A DNA stretch of 64,000 nt from Endothia cerciana (GCA_026119935.1 JALRMH010000009.1:1-64000), one strand, 5' to 3'. Counted from the stretch's first letter, positions 22,088-34,320 are shown. The notes: a model not told the origin generated them from the letters alone. Program-made: numbers and translations.

Positions 22088-23135
22088 ATGTTAATGCCAA
22101 CCTCTTCGGGCAGCGGCACCGAGCCTTCTTCGGAAAATAATCTTCTTCTTGCTCAAGAGAGCACGGCAGACAGCCAGACACAGGGCTCCAGTGGTCCGGA
22201 GACTGCAACACAGAGTCATCCTCAACATCATGCTAGGGAAGCAGAAGAAACCTTCAACGAGGCGAAAGAAAAGGCACTCCACTTGCCGACGGCGCAGCAA
22301 TCACAGCAATGGCAAGACAAGCACGGACAGCGGACTTCAGGCCGACGTCCTACCTGTTCGAAGATCCAGATGCTTTGCCATTCGTGCCAATCCCGTATTG
22401 GGTCCTTTCGTCGTAATATCCTGCGACCTCATCATACCTTGTATCATCTACTATGCCTGGCTCAGCAATAAGTCATTAGACCCCGGGCTCGACAGGGACA
22501 TTCTCGGTTGGACCGTAATTCCCTTCGGTCTGGGCGAGCTATACATTCTCGTGGTGCGAGGTATGGTGTCATCAAGTATCGAGAAGAATGTGCACCGCTG
22601 CTATCGAATCACTGGTGGGAACTAGACGCCAGCTCGTGGATCTACGCGGCAGCACTCATATCATGGCTCATTCCCTTCGTCGTCGGATCCTCCAACGAGA
22701 TCCCCCAGCTGTACTTGTACGCCCCAGGTATTTACATGGCATTCCTCTTCTTCTGGGCCTTGTTGAGTCTTGTCCCGTTCAAAATACCTGTGCGGATCGA
22801 TTCAGAGGCAAAGGGCACGAGGATGCGGCCTCTAGTCTACTACACGGCTGAGGACTTCTTCGCGGTCGATGGATGGCAGCGCCGAGACTTCCCAGAGGCG
22901 TTACAGGGAGCGGTATGACACATCAGTCATGTTCCGCAAGATGATCTTCGAGCTGACGGTGTGGTGGTGCTCTGGGTTCATAGTCTACCTGGGTTATCTA
23001 TCGGCTGTGATCTGGAATAACCCCTTTCATATCGCATTCGGGCTCTCACTGGGACTACCCTTTTTGCTCATCATTCTGTGGACCATCTGTACCTATGTCT
23101 ATGTCCAGTTGGCACTGGAGCGAGAGAGGGAGTGA
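22088..23135 (+). pseudogene. Multi-pass membrane protein gene of a fungal family, frameshifted
   Basis: Conserved-looking protein can be read across about 1 kb only by changing frame. The polar N-terminus starts at 22088 (SGTEPSSENN...). SYLFEDPDALPFVPIPYW is in another frame. VVISCDLIIPCIIYYAWLSNKS through WTVIPFGLGELYILVVR is in a third, from about 22412. YREECAPLLSNHWWELDASSWIYAAALISW to YYTAEDFFAVDGWQRRDF follows after a slip at about 22556-22562. RYRERYDTSVMFRKMIFELTVWW to the TGA at 23133-23135 follows after a slip at about 22890. At least six hydrophobic segments and the motifs ECAPLLS, WELDA and RYDTSVMFR resemble a family of unknown function that is widespread in filamentous ascomycetes. 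None of the slips fits a GT-AG intron of usable length. It is a decayed gene, or an intact one carrying several indel errors. Confidence 0.7.
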
Positions 23136-24267
23136 TGGATTAGGAAAAAGTCGCCAGAAGAAAAGGTCTGAAGCGCGGGCCCACTTGGGAAAGTTGTCTG
23201 GATTTTCTTTGATCACCATATAACGCGAACGCGGCGTCAGAAAGATGAGCGGACATGGAGATCACGAAACATCAGTCATTAAATTTGTGTAGAAACTTAT
23301 CCGATCTTCCTGTACATCAAGTTGCACATACGAGCGCATAGCGGGAGACGTTCCACGGTTGCTGATTACATATATTATCTGAGGCGTATGGTCTCGTTTC
23401 ATGTCTGGTAATCCCAGGATCCTCAGACTCACAAGCAATCAAAATTGTCCATGCAAAATGCTTCCCCCTTCTGGTAAAGATTCTTGCCTCTCCTGGCCCC
23501 GATATTCCTCATGCTGTGTCACCGGAGTGTGGAGTTTCCCAAAGAGGCGAGGTGATTCAACGTCGGTACCCGCCCACGACACAACTTGTTGATTCAGTTC
23601 GCGCTCTATGATAGTAAGCAACGCTTAGCATACCAGCGGCTCCTCATCGTGTTCCTCGTATTAACTCGCAAATTCTCTGTGCGCAGCTTATGGCCTATTC
23701 CGAAGGTAGGTAGATAACATTATAATAATGTGAGCTCTTTGCACTTTATTATCTAAAGCTTGGCACCTGCCTGTGTACTGTTCTATGCATTGAGATGTAT
23801 CTTGTTCAAACCCTGTCTACCCGGATCTTTCCAAAGAGTATAAATACATTGTCACCGGTGGAGGTACAGCTGTTCGCAGAAACGCATACAAGCTCGTTGT
23901 CTTTGATGTCTGGAGGTCCATATGCAGCGTGCAGTCGCCACGGCGCGACTGCGGAGAGACGATAGTGTGACATTAATGGTGGTAGAGGCAGAAGACTGGC
24001 GAGGACCACAGCACACAGAGAGATCCCACACGTCTTATTCAACATGTTCTGGCTCTGAATGTAACGGAGGCCCGCAGGTGATGAACCTGACCTGCTGCAA
24101 AGAAGAGAGGCCACGAAGATCCCTTACTGGATTCACTCTATCGGGTTTCCGCATCATCGCAACACCCCAGAGTAGATCCCGGGTGAATTTCCTGCCGCCT
24201 CAGAACCTCTTCCCATGCGTGGATAGCATAGCAGCAATGCCGAAATAGCAAAGGCACCAGGAATCTC
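23136..24267. other. Intergenic, no gene recognised
   Basis: This is the 3' flank of the membrane-protein remnant and of the TRAX gene (convergent). Short frames at 23806-24114 minus and 23922-24248 plus show no family features. Confidence 0.6.
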
Positions 24268-25369
24268 CTAACCCTCGGTGTCGGGCACCTCATCGTTGGT
24301 GTCAGGCATCCAACCGGCTGGGCGCTCGCTCCCGCGGACTTTGAGACCATAGCCAAGCCTCTCGACCTTGAAGACGGACTGCCTGAGGGTTTCCAGCTTC
24401 TGCTGGTAGTACTTGTTGTGTTGCTGGGGCAACATCTCGAAGAAGCTTTCCAGGTTTTGCATGTCTTCAACGATGGTCCGCTCCATGCCGCCCTCAAGCG
24501 TAGCACCGCCGACCATGGTGCCGCTGAGTGAGGCAACGACGGTGGCGAATCGCATAATCTCCCCAGATAGGTCAAAGATACCCATGAGGTAGTCCTGCTC
24601 CGTCACGTGTACGGGGGGCATAGACCTCGGGGCAGGCGGAGGGTCATCACCATCGACGCCCACCTGTTCGACATGGTTGGACAGGGCTGCGGCCTTGTCG
24701 ACACAGTCCGCGTAGCCCATGAGGCCCTGGGTGCGCAGGTAGTGAGCGAAAGTAAGGGCCTCGATGAGCTCCTCGACGCAGCTCATCTGTCGCGAGTAGC
24801 GGTAGCGGTTGATGCCCTGGACCTCGGGGGCGATGGAGGAGAGCAGCCTGGAGATCTCGGCGAGGCGTGACTGGATGTCCTTTTCGATGTGGTCTGGGAG
24901 GCCAGGCTGGATCTTGCGGACCCTGGACAGGCGGTATCAGCGCGATGATGTAGGTGAGATGGGACGGGGTGAGTGTGGGCGAGCATAGCGAAGCGTAGCA
25001 CAGCACAGCGCAGCACAGCACAGCACAGCACGACAACAGAGCACAGCAGAGCATGGCATACCGTTGCAGTGAGAATATTCTGCGGGGGCCGGTGTCAGTG
25101 ATCAGGCCCATGGACGGTCAGCGCTGGGCTCACATTTTCTTGCTCAGGGCGGTGATGTCCCTCGAGGCCTTGATGATCCTCTCCCTGCGGTCGTGGTGCT
25201 CGTCGAGCTCATCGCGGAAGCGCTCAAACATGGGCGTGAACTCGTTCCGGGCCTTGGGCGGCTCGTTGGCCTTGGCCCTGCCCCTGGAGTCCCTCTTCTG
25301 GCCAGGCATCTTTGGGTCTCGGGCGTTGTCCCTGTCGAGGGCCTTTGTGTTTGACGCTGCAGGCTCCAT
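24268..25369 (-). CDS. Translin-associated factor X (TRAX)
   Basis: There are three exons in transcript order, 25369-25134, 25079-25062 and 24922-24268, giving 302 residues. The middle exon is only 18 nt. It is required to read ALSKK-IIFSLQR-VRKIQPGLP, which matches the family. Translin-family features are FERFRDELDEHHDRRERIIKASRDITALSKK, then FAHYLRTQGLMGYADCV, YLMGIFDLSGEIMRFAT and a C-terminal helix with SVFKVERLGYGLKVRGSE. TRAX pairs with translin in the C3PO nuclease. In Neurospora that complex processes tRNA fragments, and in animals it helps activate RISC. The catalytic acidic residues would include the E and D in DLSGEIMR; this is from family knowledge. Translin itself is not in the window. 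Intron 2 holds a GCTGT/AGCAC-type repeat. Confidence 0.92.
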
Positions 25370-25876
25370 TTCCGCTTGGCTTGCCAGGGCTGCTGTGTCG
25401 CCTCTGTGGGTAGGTCAATTGAATCAATTGTAAAAGGTTCCACCCCACATGCACCTGGCTGGGCAGTTCCTGCTCTAGTGTACTGTTGTATGCTGACCAC
25501 CGCCCCCTGTCCTATGCGCACACGCCCCCCGGCCCCCCCCCCCAACTGCCCCCCTCTCCCCTACTGCCCCTCAGTCCCCTCCTGAACAACGCCCCTGGAA
25601 CGACCTGCGCCGCTGGAGCATCCACCGTTCGAGACGCACTGCGCTGTCATCATCACCAACAGCAAAGCAACCTTACCTTCACCTACCACACACAGCACTC
25701 CTGACTGGCCCGGCCTCAGTCTCACCACCAGACTACGGCTGACAGTATAGATTGAGACTGTTCGGACACAGATGCAGACATGGACACGAGACTTTGAAAT
25801 CCCCAGATCTGAGACACCATCCGCTATCACACTGCGAGGACTCACCGTAGTCCATCCAGCTCAGATTCCCTTCAAT
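25370..25876. promoter_or_regulatory. Bidirectional TRAX / GPI14 promoter region
   Basis: The 507 bp between divergent start codons holds a C-run (25533-25543) and pyrimidine-rich blocks. An in-phase frame precedes the GPI14 start (from 25772), but its 35 codons are unlike the family and are taken as leader. Confidence 0.6.
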
Positions 25877-27291
25877 ATGGCTCCTCCTCCTCCTCCCCCT
25901 CCCAAGCCTGCAGGCACGGGCGTCCTCTCGTCCTTCTTTGCTGGTAGCATACCTCTCTACGCCCTAGCCGCCGGCCTGCGGATAGTCATGCTCCTCTACG
26001 GCCTGTGGCAGGACGCAAACTCACCCCTCAAGTATACAGACATCGACTACCTCGTCTTCACCGACGCCGCCAGGTTCGTGTCCCAGAAGCACCCTCAGGG
26101 CCCGTACGCCCGCGAGACGTACCGCTATACCCCCCTGCTGTCGTGGATGCTCCTGCCCACGACGTGGCCTGCCGCCTCACGCCCCCTGGCCGTGGCCTAT
26201 TTTTCCTCCGGCAAGGTCCTGTTCGCCATGGCTGATCTGCTCGCCGGCTGGCTGCTTGTCGAGGTCCTGACGATGAAAGGCCCGAGGGAGATGGGCGCTG
26301 CCCAGGCGAGGAAATTCGCCGCCATCTGGCTCCTCAACCCGATGGTCGCCACCATCAGCACGCGCGGTAGTTCGGAGGGCCTGTTGGCCGTCATGGTCAT
26401 GGCCCTCCTGTGGGCCGTCTTGTCGCGGAGGGTCACCCTCGCGGCACTGCTGCTGGGCTTTGGCGTGCACTTCAAGATCTACCCCTTCATCTATGCGCCG
26501 GCTATCGTCTGGTGGATGGACGACGAGAGGATGGCCGGGCAGGAAACCCCCGGGCTGTCGTCTCGGGAGGGGGCTCTGTCGTCCTCACAGCAACACCCGC
26601 CACGGCCCACGGATGCCGTTGTGGCATTCTTCACAGCGTCAAGACTCAAGCTCGCTCTGCTCAGCCTGCTTACCTTTTCCGGCCTCAACCTCACTATGTA
26701 CGCCATGTACGGCCACCCGTTTCTGCTCCACACTTATCTCCACCACGTCACCCGCATCGACCACCGCCACAACTTCAGCCCGTACAACATACTGTTGTAT
26801 CTCACCTCGGCCGACCCCGCCGTCTCGGGGTTCGGGATCGAGTCTGTGGCCTTCCTGCCCCAGCTACTCCTCTGCTGCGTCCTGGTCCCGCTCGTGATGG
26901 CCAAGAAGGACCTTTCGACCACTATGCTGGCACAGACATGGATCTTCGTGACCTTCAACAAGGTCTGCACCAGCCAGGTAAGCCCAGGCCGCCGAGTCTC
27001 TCACCTCTCACCCTAGACCTCACACTGACAAGAGACACTGTCCAGTACTTCCTCTGGTACATGATCCTGCTCCCCCTCTACCTCCCCGGGTCGTCCTTCC
27101 TCGGACGGCCGAGATTGGGCCTCGCCGCCCTCGCGCTGTGGGTCCTGACCCAGGCAGCCTGGCTGCAGCAGGGTTACCAGCTCGAGTTCCTGGGCCAGAG
27201 CACTTTTGTACCGGGACTCTGGGTTTCGGCGCTGGGCTTCTTCCTGGCCAACTGTTGGATATTGGGGGTCATCGTGGGTGATGTTGCCTAG
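25877..27291 (+). CDS. gpi14: GPI mannosyltransferase 1 (PIG-M / Gpi14)
   Basis: There are two exons, 25877-26977 and 27046-27291, giving 448 residues. The 68 bp intron opens GTAAGC and closes TCCAG. This ER multi-pass enzyme adds the first alpha-1,4-mannose to GlcN-PI in GPI-anchor synthesis, using dolichol-phosphate mannose. The lumenal catalytic D-x-D motif is seen as YTDIDYLVFTDAA. Other family blocks are YARETYRYTPLLSW, GKVLFAMADLLAGW, IWLLNPMVATISTRGSSEGLL, GFGVHFKIYPFIYAP, FLLHTYLHHVTRIDHRHNFSPYNILLYL and FNKVCTSQYFLWYMILLPLYLP. The proline run after the start (MAPPPPPPPKP) is atypical but small. Start 25877 is preceded by in-frame sequence unlike the family. It shares a promoter region with TRAX. 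Confidence 0.95.
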
Positions 27292-28008
27292 AACGTAGCA
27301 TATTCAGTAGCCCGGGAGGGGAGTTTCTGGAAGGCGACATTCATCGTTTCACTCAGCGGCACATTCTCCGTGAGGCACTTCAGTTGGCGAATTGACATGA
27401 CAGTCTCGCATCGCGCACTTCCCACGCAGGATCCACCAGTCACATCAAGACTTTGACAAAATCCGTGACAGATGGGTGAACCGTTATATCTGGATTGCTC
27501 TCGACCGGGAGCCACCTAGCGAGACCGCCAGTAACTCGAAAATTGCCTAGCCACTGATTACACCCTCGCCCGAGCACCCGACGAGGCTCTGTATACCACC
27601 AACAGCTCATCCCAAACCTAGCCCTAGCCCATACCCGCCCAGTTTAAAAAATAAAAAAAAATAAAAATAAAAAAAAAGACTCCAAAACCCTTCAGTGGCC
27701 GCTGACCGGGAATTATCCGAAACGCCGTTCTATGCCTCGAGACCGATGATGCCAGAGGGATATCTGTATTAAGGGCAAACCAAAACGCCGAGCTCCGCCA
27801 CCATAGGCCGCCGTCGATGATGTAGAAGAAGAAAAGAGATTTGCTGCATCTGTTCCTGATTTCTCGACCCTTCTCTTCACAAGATTAAATGAAAGAAAGA
27901 AAAAAAAAGAAATTAAGAGAACGAATGTTGTGGGAGGTGGGACACAAAGGGCACGATCTTGAGCCCTCGCTCTTCGCCCGAGACAGACCATTCGGCCTGT
28001 CAGTCCCT
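27292..28008. other. Convergent 3' flanks of GPI14 and F-box gene
   Basis: An A-rich tract at about 27648-27677 and another at 27896-27913 are visible. No gene is recognised. Confidence 0.6.
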
Positions 28009-29944
28009 TTAGGGTACGGCAATGCCGCCCGCTAGATAGGCGTAGTTGGACAGCTTCAGCGAGAGCACCCTGCTCTTCGGAAACTCGGGCGAGATGACCA
28101 TCCTGCCATCCTTGTTGATGCCCACCTCACCGAACGACTCTGCGAGGTCCTCAAAGCGGGCGTCAGGGCGGGCTCGATTCAGCTCCCTGACAATGGCCTC
28201 GCTCCAGACCCCAGAGCACCAGCCGTCGCGAAGGATGAAGTATGGATTGAGCGGTGGCACGGGCGAGTCTGCCGGGGTATGAGCGTCAGTACAACGATGG
28301 ATCAAGTAGCGGCTGCGTGCAGGGAGGGGTTGGCACCATACCTAGGTCTACGTAGCGTATCCTCAGATATTCCACGGCCTTGAGCCTCGCCAGTGCCTTG
28401 ATGCCCGCCAAGACCAGCGCCTCGAAGGCGTTGATGAAGTTCATATCCGTGATCCCCGAGCCCGACTCGTTCCAGTGAACCACGTGGCGGCAACAGTTCT
28501 TGACGGTCAGGTCGATCGACTTCAGACGCGAGCTTCGAGGGTCCGCCAGCTTGGACAGGAGGTCGAAGAAGGCGCGGCAGACGCGCCCGGTGTATGCGAA
28601 GTGCTCCATACCCGTCGAGGCCTCGGCCAGCTTGGTGCAAAAGTGCAGGGCGCTCGAGACCTTCAGGAAGTAGGGCGGGAAGGACACCTCCCTCCGATAC
28701 TCAACACCCTCCAGGTTGAGACTCAGACTGGTCAGGGTGGGCGGAAGCCTAGGGAGGATGGCCGCCATGCTCAGGTAGCTCTTGGACTTGGCCTTGCTGT
28801 AGTTGCCGTGCCATTCCTGGAGGTTCGGCAGGGCGTTGACGATGGCGTAGAAATCGTCATCGCCCCTGATCAGGTTCCACTGGCCCTTGCAGACCAGGGT
28901 CCTCACGGGTGGGATCCTGGGCAATGGCTTCTCGTGAGCCCGCGCCCCGTCCACAATGTAGTGGCGAACCTTGGGCGCCTTCTTCCGCTCCCCGCCCTCG
29001 AGGGTCAGGATGCAGACCTCGGGGAAGGTTGCGCTCACAAAGTAGAAGGCCTCCTCGAGGGAGCAGTTGTCGTTGGGTATCACGTAGGACGTGTTCGTCA
29101 GCCCGTCGAGGGAGACCGGCGGTAGGGTCGGGTTCGAGGATGACGCCAGCGCCGTCTGCTTGGGCTGGAAGACGGCAAACCACAGCTCGATATGCCTCAC
29201 GTAGGGCCGTAGGTGTGGGTGGACCGCGAAGTACTGGACGGCCTCGTTGAGAGACCGCACAGTGGCCTTGATCTTGATGTGCCGGTACAGCCTCTCCTGG
29301 ACCAGGTCCCTCCAGACGCTGCTCACGAGCGCTAGGGACGAGAGCTCCCTCCGGCGCGAGTGCCTCAGGGCCGTGCCCCAGCTCCGGGTGACGCTGGGCA
29401 TGCCCAGGGAGCTCTTGGAGGTGGGGGACACCCTGTAGCCAAACAGGTGGTCCAATATACATTCGTGGATCTCGGCGGGCAGGTCGTTGAGGTTGATCGC
29501 GAGCGACGGCTCAGGCGTGCCGGTACTGCCACGGACGGAAGACCCGGGGGCAGGGGTGGCGTGTTCGTGTTCGTGGCCGTGGCCGTGGCCGTGGCCGTGG
29601 CCCCCGTAGCCGTGGGGGTCGCCGGCGCCTGGCTCGGCCGGACAGCTCAGACAGCGGATGTCTGTCTGGCCGTGCTCGGGCTCCGGGAAGGGGGTACTGC
29701 TCGGCCTCGTGGGCGGGGAGAAGTCCTGCATCCTGGGGCCCTGGGTCAGGGGCGGGCTGGAGGCGCCGGGGGAGACGGGGTTTGAGGCGATGGCCATGAT
29801 GGAGGCGAGCTCGACGGCGGCGGCGGCCTTGCCGACATCCTCGCGGACCGAGGTGCGATCGATGCTGGGGCGCCTCGTAGTGTCGATGGACAGGGGCCCG
29901 GCGTGGGTGTCGGTGGCGAAGACGGTCGGGCTCCGGAGCGACAT
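28009..29944 (-). CDS. F-box domain protein
   Basis: There are two exons, 29944-28342 and 28268-28009, giving 620 residues. The intron opens GTATGG and closes GGCAG. The first 145 residues are disordered and include a Gly-His/Glu-His dipeptide run at about 115-128 (GHGHGH...EHEH). An F-box follows at about 150-225 (INLNDLPAEIHECILDHLFGYR...LSSLALVSSVWRDLVQERLYRHIKI). The remainder is a leucine-rich-like helical region (HLRPYVRHIELWFAVFQ, LPPTLTSLSLNLEGVEY) typical of fungal F-box substrate receptors. Such proteins recruit targets to SCF ubiquitin ligases through Skp1. The substrate is unknown. The intact frame over 1.9 kb and the conserved intron phase support a functional gene. Confidence 0.85.
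29573..29602. repeat. (GTGGCC)n array coding for the Gly-His run
   Basis: Five tandem hexamers within the F-box gene, read on the minus strand as alternating Gly and His codons. Confidence 0.85.
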
Positions 29945-31119
29945 GATGGCGGACAGGCGGGTTGTCTCAGTTCGGTTCGGGAGGTTCGAGCGTGTCCCTC
30001 ATGGCAGGTCGGGGGCAGGGCGTCGCGATCCGACGCCGTACGGAGGCGCGGTAAGAGCGGTGGGCTGGGAAGTCGACTGAGAGGTGCGCGGCGAGAAGGG
30101 GACCAGGTCGTGGGGGTTTCTGATATGGATGGAAAGGAGAGGCCGTCTGAACCCTCCTGATGACCCAGCACCGGAAGAGGACAGAGGAGAGACGTGTGAG
30201 AGGGGGGGGAGGGGAGGGAGGGGAGGGTCCAGGGAGGAGTAGAGAGGATTGTTTCTGGTGGTGACTATGACTCCACCCGTGTGGTCCCGTCACAATGGTG
30301 AACCGACGCCCCAAAGTCTAGACCCGCAGGCCAAACAAGAGAACACCCAGGCCCAGACGTGATAGTGTCGTGGTGCCAGCTGCCAGTGCCGATATCAGGC
30401 TCAGGACTGGCTGGTCAGCTATAGCAGGAGGATGGCTGTGGCCAAAATGGAAGGGGGGAAGAAAAGAGAGAGAATGGGTGGTTGATAAGAGGTCGCGTGA
30501 GAGGCAGAGAGGCAGAGAGAGGCAGAGACAGAGCCAGAGCCAGAGGTAGAGGCAGAGTGTGAGCGAGGGAGTAAGTAGAGGGACTCGGCCGGCAGGGATG
30601 GGCCGAGCCGGATGTTTTTCCCAAGGGCGTCCGTGTGTTCTATTCTGCTGGCTGGTCTCGTCTGGCCTGTGCCCCCAGCCGTGCCTTCACGAGGAGATGT
30701 GTTCCTGTGTTTTCCCTGAATCTATCCTGATTTCCTCTCCCTCATTCCTTGTCTTTTGTCTGCGTATGTTTGGATGGGAATGATATTCCTGTAAGGGAGT
30801 GAGATTGCTAAGGCCTAAAGGGAACGAGAGAATGTAGGTCGGCACCCGGAGGGAGAATTAGACCATGTCAGTGTGGGAGATAAAAGGAAATAGAGATGGA
30901 GCATAAAGAGAACAAGAAAAGCGGAGGGGGGGGGGGGCAAGAAGAGGAAGGGGAAAAAAAACCACCACCAAAAAAACACCCCAGCAGCGGGCGGCTAAGC
31001 GGGAAATTGGGTGGTTTTATTACGATGACGGGAACAGGAAGAGAGTGAGAGTGTGTGTGAGAGAGAGAAGGAGAGAGAGAGAAGGCAGAGAGGCTGTGCA
31101 GAGGTTGTCCAACCGGTTT

Positions 31120-31169
31120 AGGTACCATAGTACCTGGGTACGGTGTACGGTGTATGGTGTACGGTGTAC
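31120..31169. repeat. Inverted repeat plus (GTACGGT)n array
   Basis: AGGTAC and GTACCT arms separated by four bases (31120-31135) are followed at once by about four heptamer units of GTACGGT or GTATGGT (31138-31169). Confidence 0.8.
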
Positions 31170-31785
31170 AGAATACGGGGGGGTTATAGAAGGGTCCCTC
31201 TAAAAGGCGCGTGCAGGTGCAGTGCTCGTGTCAGCGAACCGATCAATTAATCAATCATTCATTTATGCATTCATTCACTCGATCCTCATTAGAAAACAAT
31301 CCACCATGTCCATTTTAAATCCCCGGCAGGCATCACACAACACGTCACACCAGCCAGCACTAAGCACTCAGCACTCCTCAGCACTCCTCACCCAGACTCC
31401 CTCGTCACTACGGGCGGGACTCATTCTTGGTGGGAAGGTTACCTGGCCAGGCAAAAAAGATGAAACTGTTTCAATGCACGACCCGCCCTGCTTTTATTTT
31501 TAGCCGCCCCTCAACAACCTGCCTGATACCCTAACCCTGCTGTCAATGTGTGCTAACGACATCCACTGTAGAGTATGTGCAGTTATCGACATATTCTTCT
31601 CGCCGCACGAGGACCTACTGCTGGCCAACATGCTTGGGAGGCCCCCCATATGCCTACCCTCGGCGGGCACAATATCTAAACCCTACCAGCTGACAGATGT
31701 TGCTTGGGTATCCGGGTGTGTTAACTTGACGCCACCAGCTGCCACAGTGCCAAGCGACGAGAAGTAGTCGGTCATGCAGCAGACC

Positions 31786-31929
31786 AGAAAGAAAGAAGAA
31801 AGAAGGGGGGAAAAAAAAAAAGGAAAAAAAAAAAAAGAGGAGGAGAGAAGGAAGAACGAGAGGAAGTAGGAGGGAAGGAAAAGAAAGAAGAAAAGAAAGG
31901 AAAGAAAGGAAAAAAACCAGAAGAAAAAA
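31786..31929. repeat. Long polypurine tract
   Basis: About 144 bases are almost entirely A and G on the plus strand. The first 71 bases are uninterrupted, with isolated pyrimidines at 31857, 31867 and 31917-31918. It includes A-runs of 11 and 13. Confidence 0.85.
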
Positions 31930-32714
31930 ACCTTCCCTCTTCTGCCTTGCTTCGCGCGCGGCAGCCCTTGTCAGACCCAAAGAGGCTGCCCAGTGCCACA
32001 TGTTTGACTTGGCAGGACCTCGTCAGAGGAAGAGGCTGCGCGCGACGACGGGCGACCCCATATCGCGTCAACTTCGCACTCACCCACTCGAGGTCGTCGT
32101 CGTACGTGCGCCTGGAGAGACATCCTTCTGGCCCCGGCCTTGCGGCGCTCCCCCCCGCCATGCCAACACGCCAAGTCCTCCCGCGACACACACGCCTTGA
32201 TGCTCTTGCTGCTGTTTCCATTTCACCATGGGCCCTCCTCTGCGACATGGCCTCCAAGCTGTTGCTCCTGACTTTGTGACTGGTGGGGAGCAACGAGATT
32301 GTGGCCATTGATATTTATTAAAAAACCCCCCTTCCCTTTCCCAAGACCATCCCCCCCCCCCCATTGTTGGTTCTCTTTCCCTATTGTTCTGGTGGAAAAT
32401 CTTCCTTACCCCCCCTCCCCATTTCATACGGAACGTTCGAGTCTACTTGATAACATAAGTAGCAGTCCGGGGGGGGCTTTTTTTCTTTTTCCCTTCTGGC
32501 TCTGGTTCTGGTTCTGGTTCTGCTCATCTCCTAATTCTCTCCTCCTCCTGGCGAGACTTCAGCTCTCTGAAGGGCCTCGCAGGACACTTTCTCCATAGCT
32601 TTACCCTGATTGTTCATATTCTGGCGCTGGCTGTCCTGATTATTTGAGATTTCGCATTCTCGTCGTGCCAGGGTATCAGGTTTCCCGCTGGCTGGGGCCT
32701 CTGCTTACTTCGAT

Positions 32715-34320
32715 ATGACTCCGGCCGCCTTCTTCGTCCATACCTTTGCCCTCCTGGTTGCGCTCGCGGCGGCGCTTCCCGCCCCGGGTCCTGTACCGGA
32801 CCACACACGACCTGGCGGAGGAGACATACCACAGGCCCTGGGCGTGCCTATCTCGAACCCGGACGCAAAGGACATCATCGCGAACTCATACATCGTTGTC
32901 TACAACGACACCTTCGACGACGACGTCGTCGCCGCGCATCAGGCACACTGGACCTCAGTCATGGCGAGGCGGAACATTGGCAAGCGCAGCGCCGTCGGCG
33001 GCCGCCCCCTCAGAACAAAGGTCCATACCTTCAGCATCGGGGCGGTCAGGGCGATGGCGTTGGATGCGGACGATCGATCCGCTATGGAGATCAACGGGGC
33101 CGACGAGGTGGCCTTCATCGAGGCCGACACACGCGTGTACCTCGACACCCTCGTCATGCAGAACAACTCGACCACGGGCCTGGCCCGCCTGTCGTCCTCA
33201 AAACTCGGGCAGACGGATTACATCTTCGACGATAGCGCGGGGGAGGGGATCACGGCTTTTGTGGTCGACACGGGTACGCATCTGGGACCCAGCTCTGCTT
33301 CTTCCCAGGCTGAAAACCCGAACGCGGACATGCTGCTGATCACACGGCCTATATAGGGATCATGACAAACCACACCCAGTTTCAGGGAAGGGCCGTGCTT
33401 GAATTCAATGCCGTGAACGACGTGGATACGGACGAGAATGGGCACGGCAGCCATGTAGGTACCCTTTTTTTTTTTTTTTTTCCTTTCCTTTCCTTTCTTT
33501 CCTTCTTTTCTTCTTCCTTTTCGAGAAGCGGCAGACCTCTCCTGTCCCCTCCGCCTCCGGACAAAAAGAAGCAGGCAGCGGCTGACTCTGATCAACCGAC
33601 AGGTCGCAGGCACAATCGGTGGCGCGACATTCGGCGTGGCCAAGAAGGTTGCACTCGTCGGCGTCAAGGTCTTGGACGCGGACGGTGCCGGTACGAACGC
33701 AGGCGTCCTCAGCGGCATGGACTATGTTGCCAAGGCAGCTACGGAGAGGGGCCTCTCGGGCAGGTCTGTGATGAACATGTCACGTAAGTACAAGCGCCCT
33801 GTTAACCCCCCACCCCGGGGGGTTGTCCTTGGGGTGTGGCTGACGGGCCGCAGTTGGCGGGTCCAAGTCCGCAGCCATCAACCAGGCCATCAACGCTCTC
33901 CGGGCCGCAGGGGTCGTGCCGGTCGTGGCCGCAGGGAATGAGAACAAGGATGCTGCCAACAGCAGTCCCGCCTCGGCCTCGGGTGCCATCACCGTCGGCG
34001 CCATCGACCAGACGACGGATCAGAAGGCCTCGTTCAGCAACTTTGGGCGGCTCGTGGATGTCTTCGCCCCGGGCGTCAACGTCGAGAGCGTGGGGATACA
34101 GAGCACAACAGCCACGCGGATCCTGAGCGGCACGAGCATGGCATGTCCACACGTTGCCGGTCTGGCCGCCTACCTCATGGCCCTGAACAACATCACCGAC
34201 ATTGATGCTGTTGCCGAAAGGATACAGGGCCTGGCGGGCACCACAAACTCATCCGTCGTGGGGAACGCGAGGATGACCACAGACTTGATTGCGAACAATG
34301 GGATTCAATGGGAGGGGTAG
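32715..34320 (+). CDS. Secreted subtilisin-like serine protease (S8A, proteinase K type)
   Basis: There are four exons, 32715-33273, 33357-33454, 33603-33783 and 33854-34320, giving 434 residues, all with GT-AG introns in phase. A signal peptide covers residues 1 to about 21 (MTPAAFFVHTFALLVALAAA). An inhibitor I9-type propeptide follows (SYIVVYNDTFDDDVVAAHQAHW ... EVAFIEADTRVYL). The catalytic domain has Asp185 in VVDTG, His216 in GHGSHVAGTIGG, the oxyanion Asn308 in VVAAGNEN and Ser374 in SGTSMACPHVAG, so the triad is complete. Secreted fungal S8 proteases degrade extracellular protein for nutrition or on a host. Intron 2 contains a T-run and intron 3 is 70 bp. The sequence looks fully functional. 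Confidence 0.95.

Larger units (their letters stand above)
29945..32714. other. 2.8 kb low-complexity intergenic region
   Basis: This holds the F-box gene promoter and leader and the subtilase promoter. It is packed with simple sequence: GGGA blocks (about 30199-30228), AGAGGC repeats (30500-30560), AGAG blocks (31040-31085), a GTACGGT array (31138-31169), a long polypurine tract (31786-31929) and a 12-C run (32351-32362). The minus frame 31772-32308 is mostly low-complexity and is not accepted as a gene. Confidence 0.65.
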
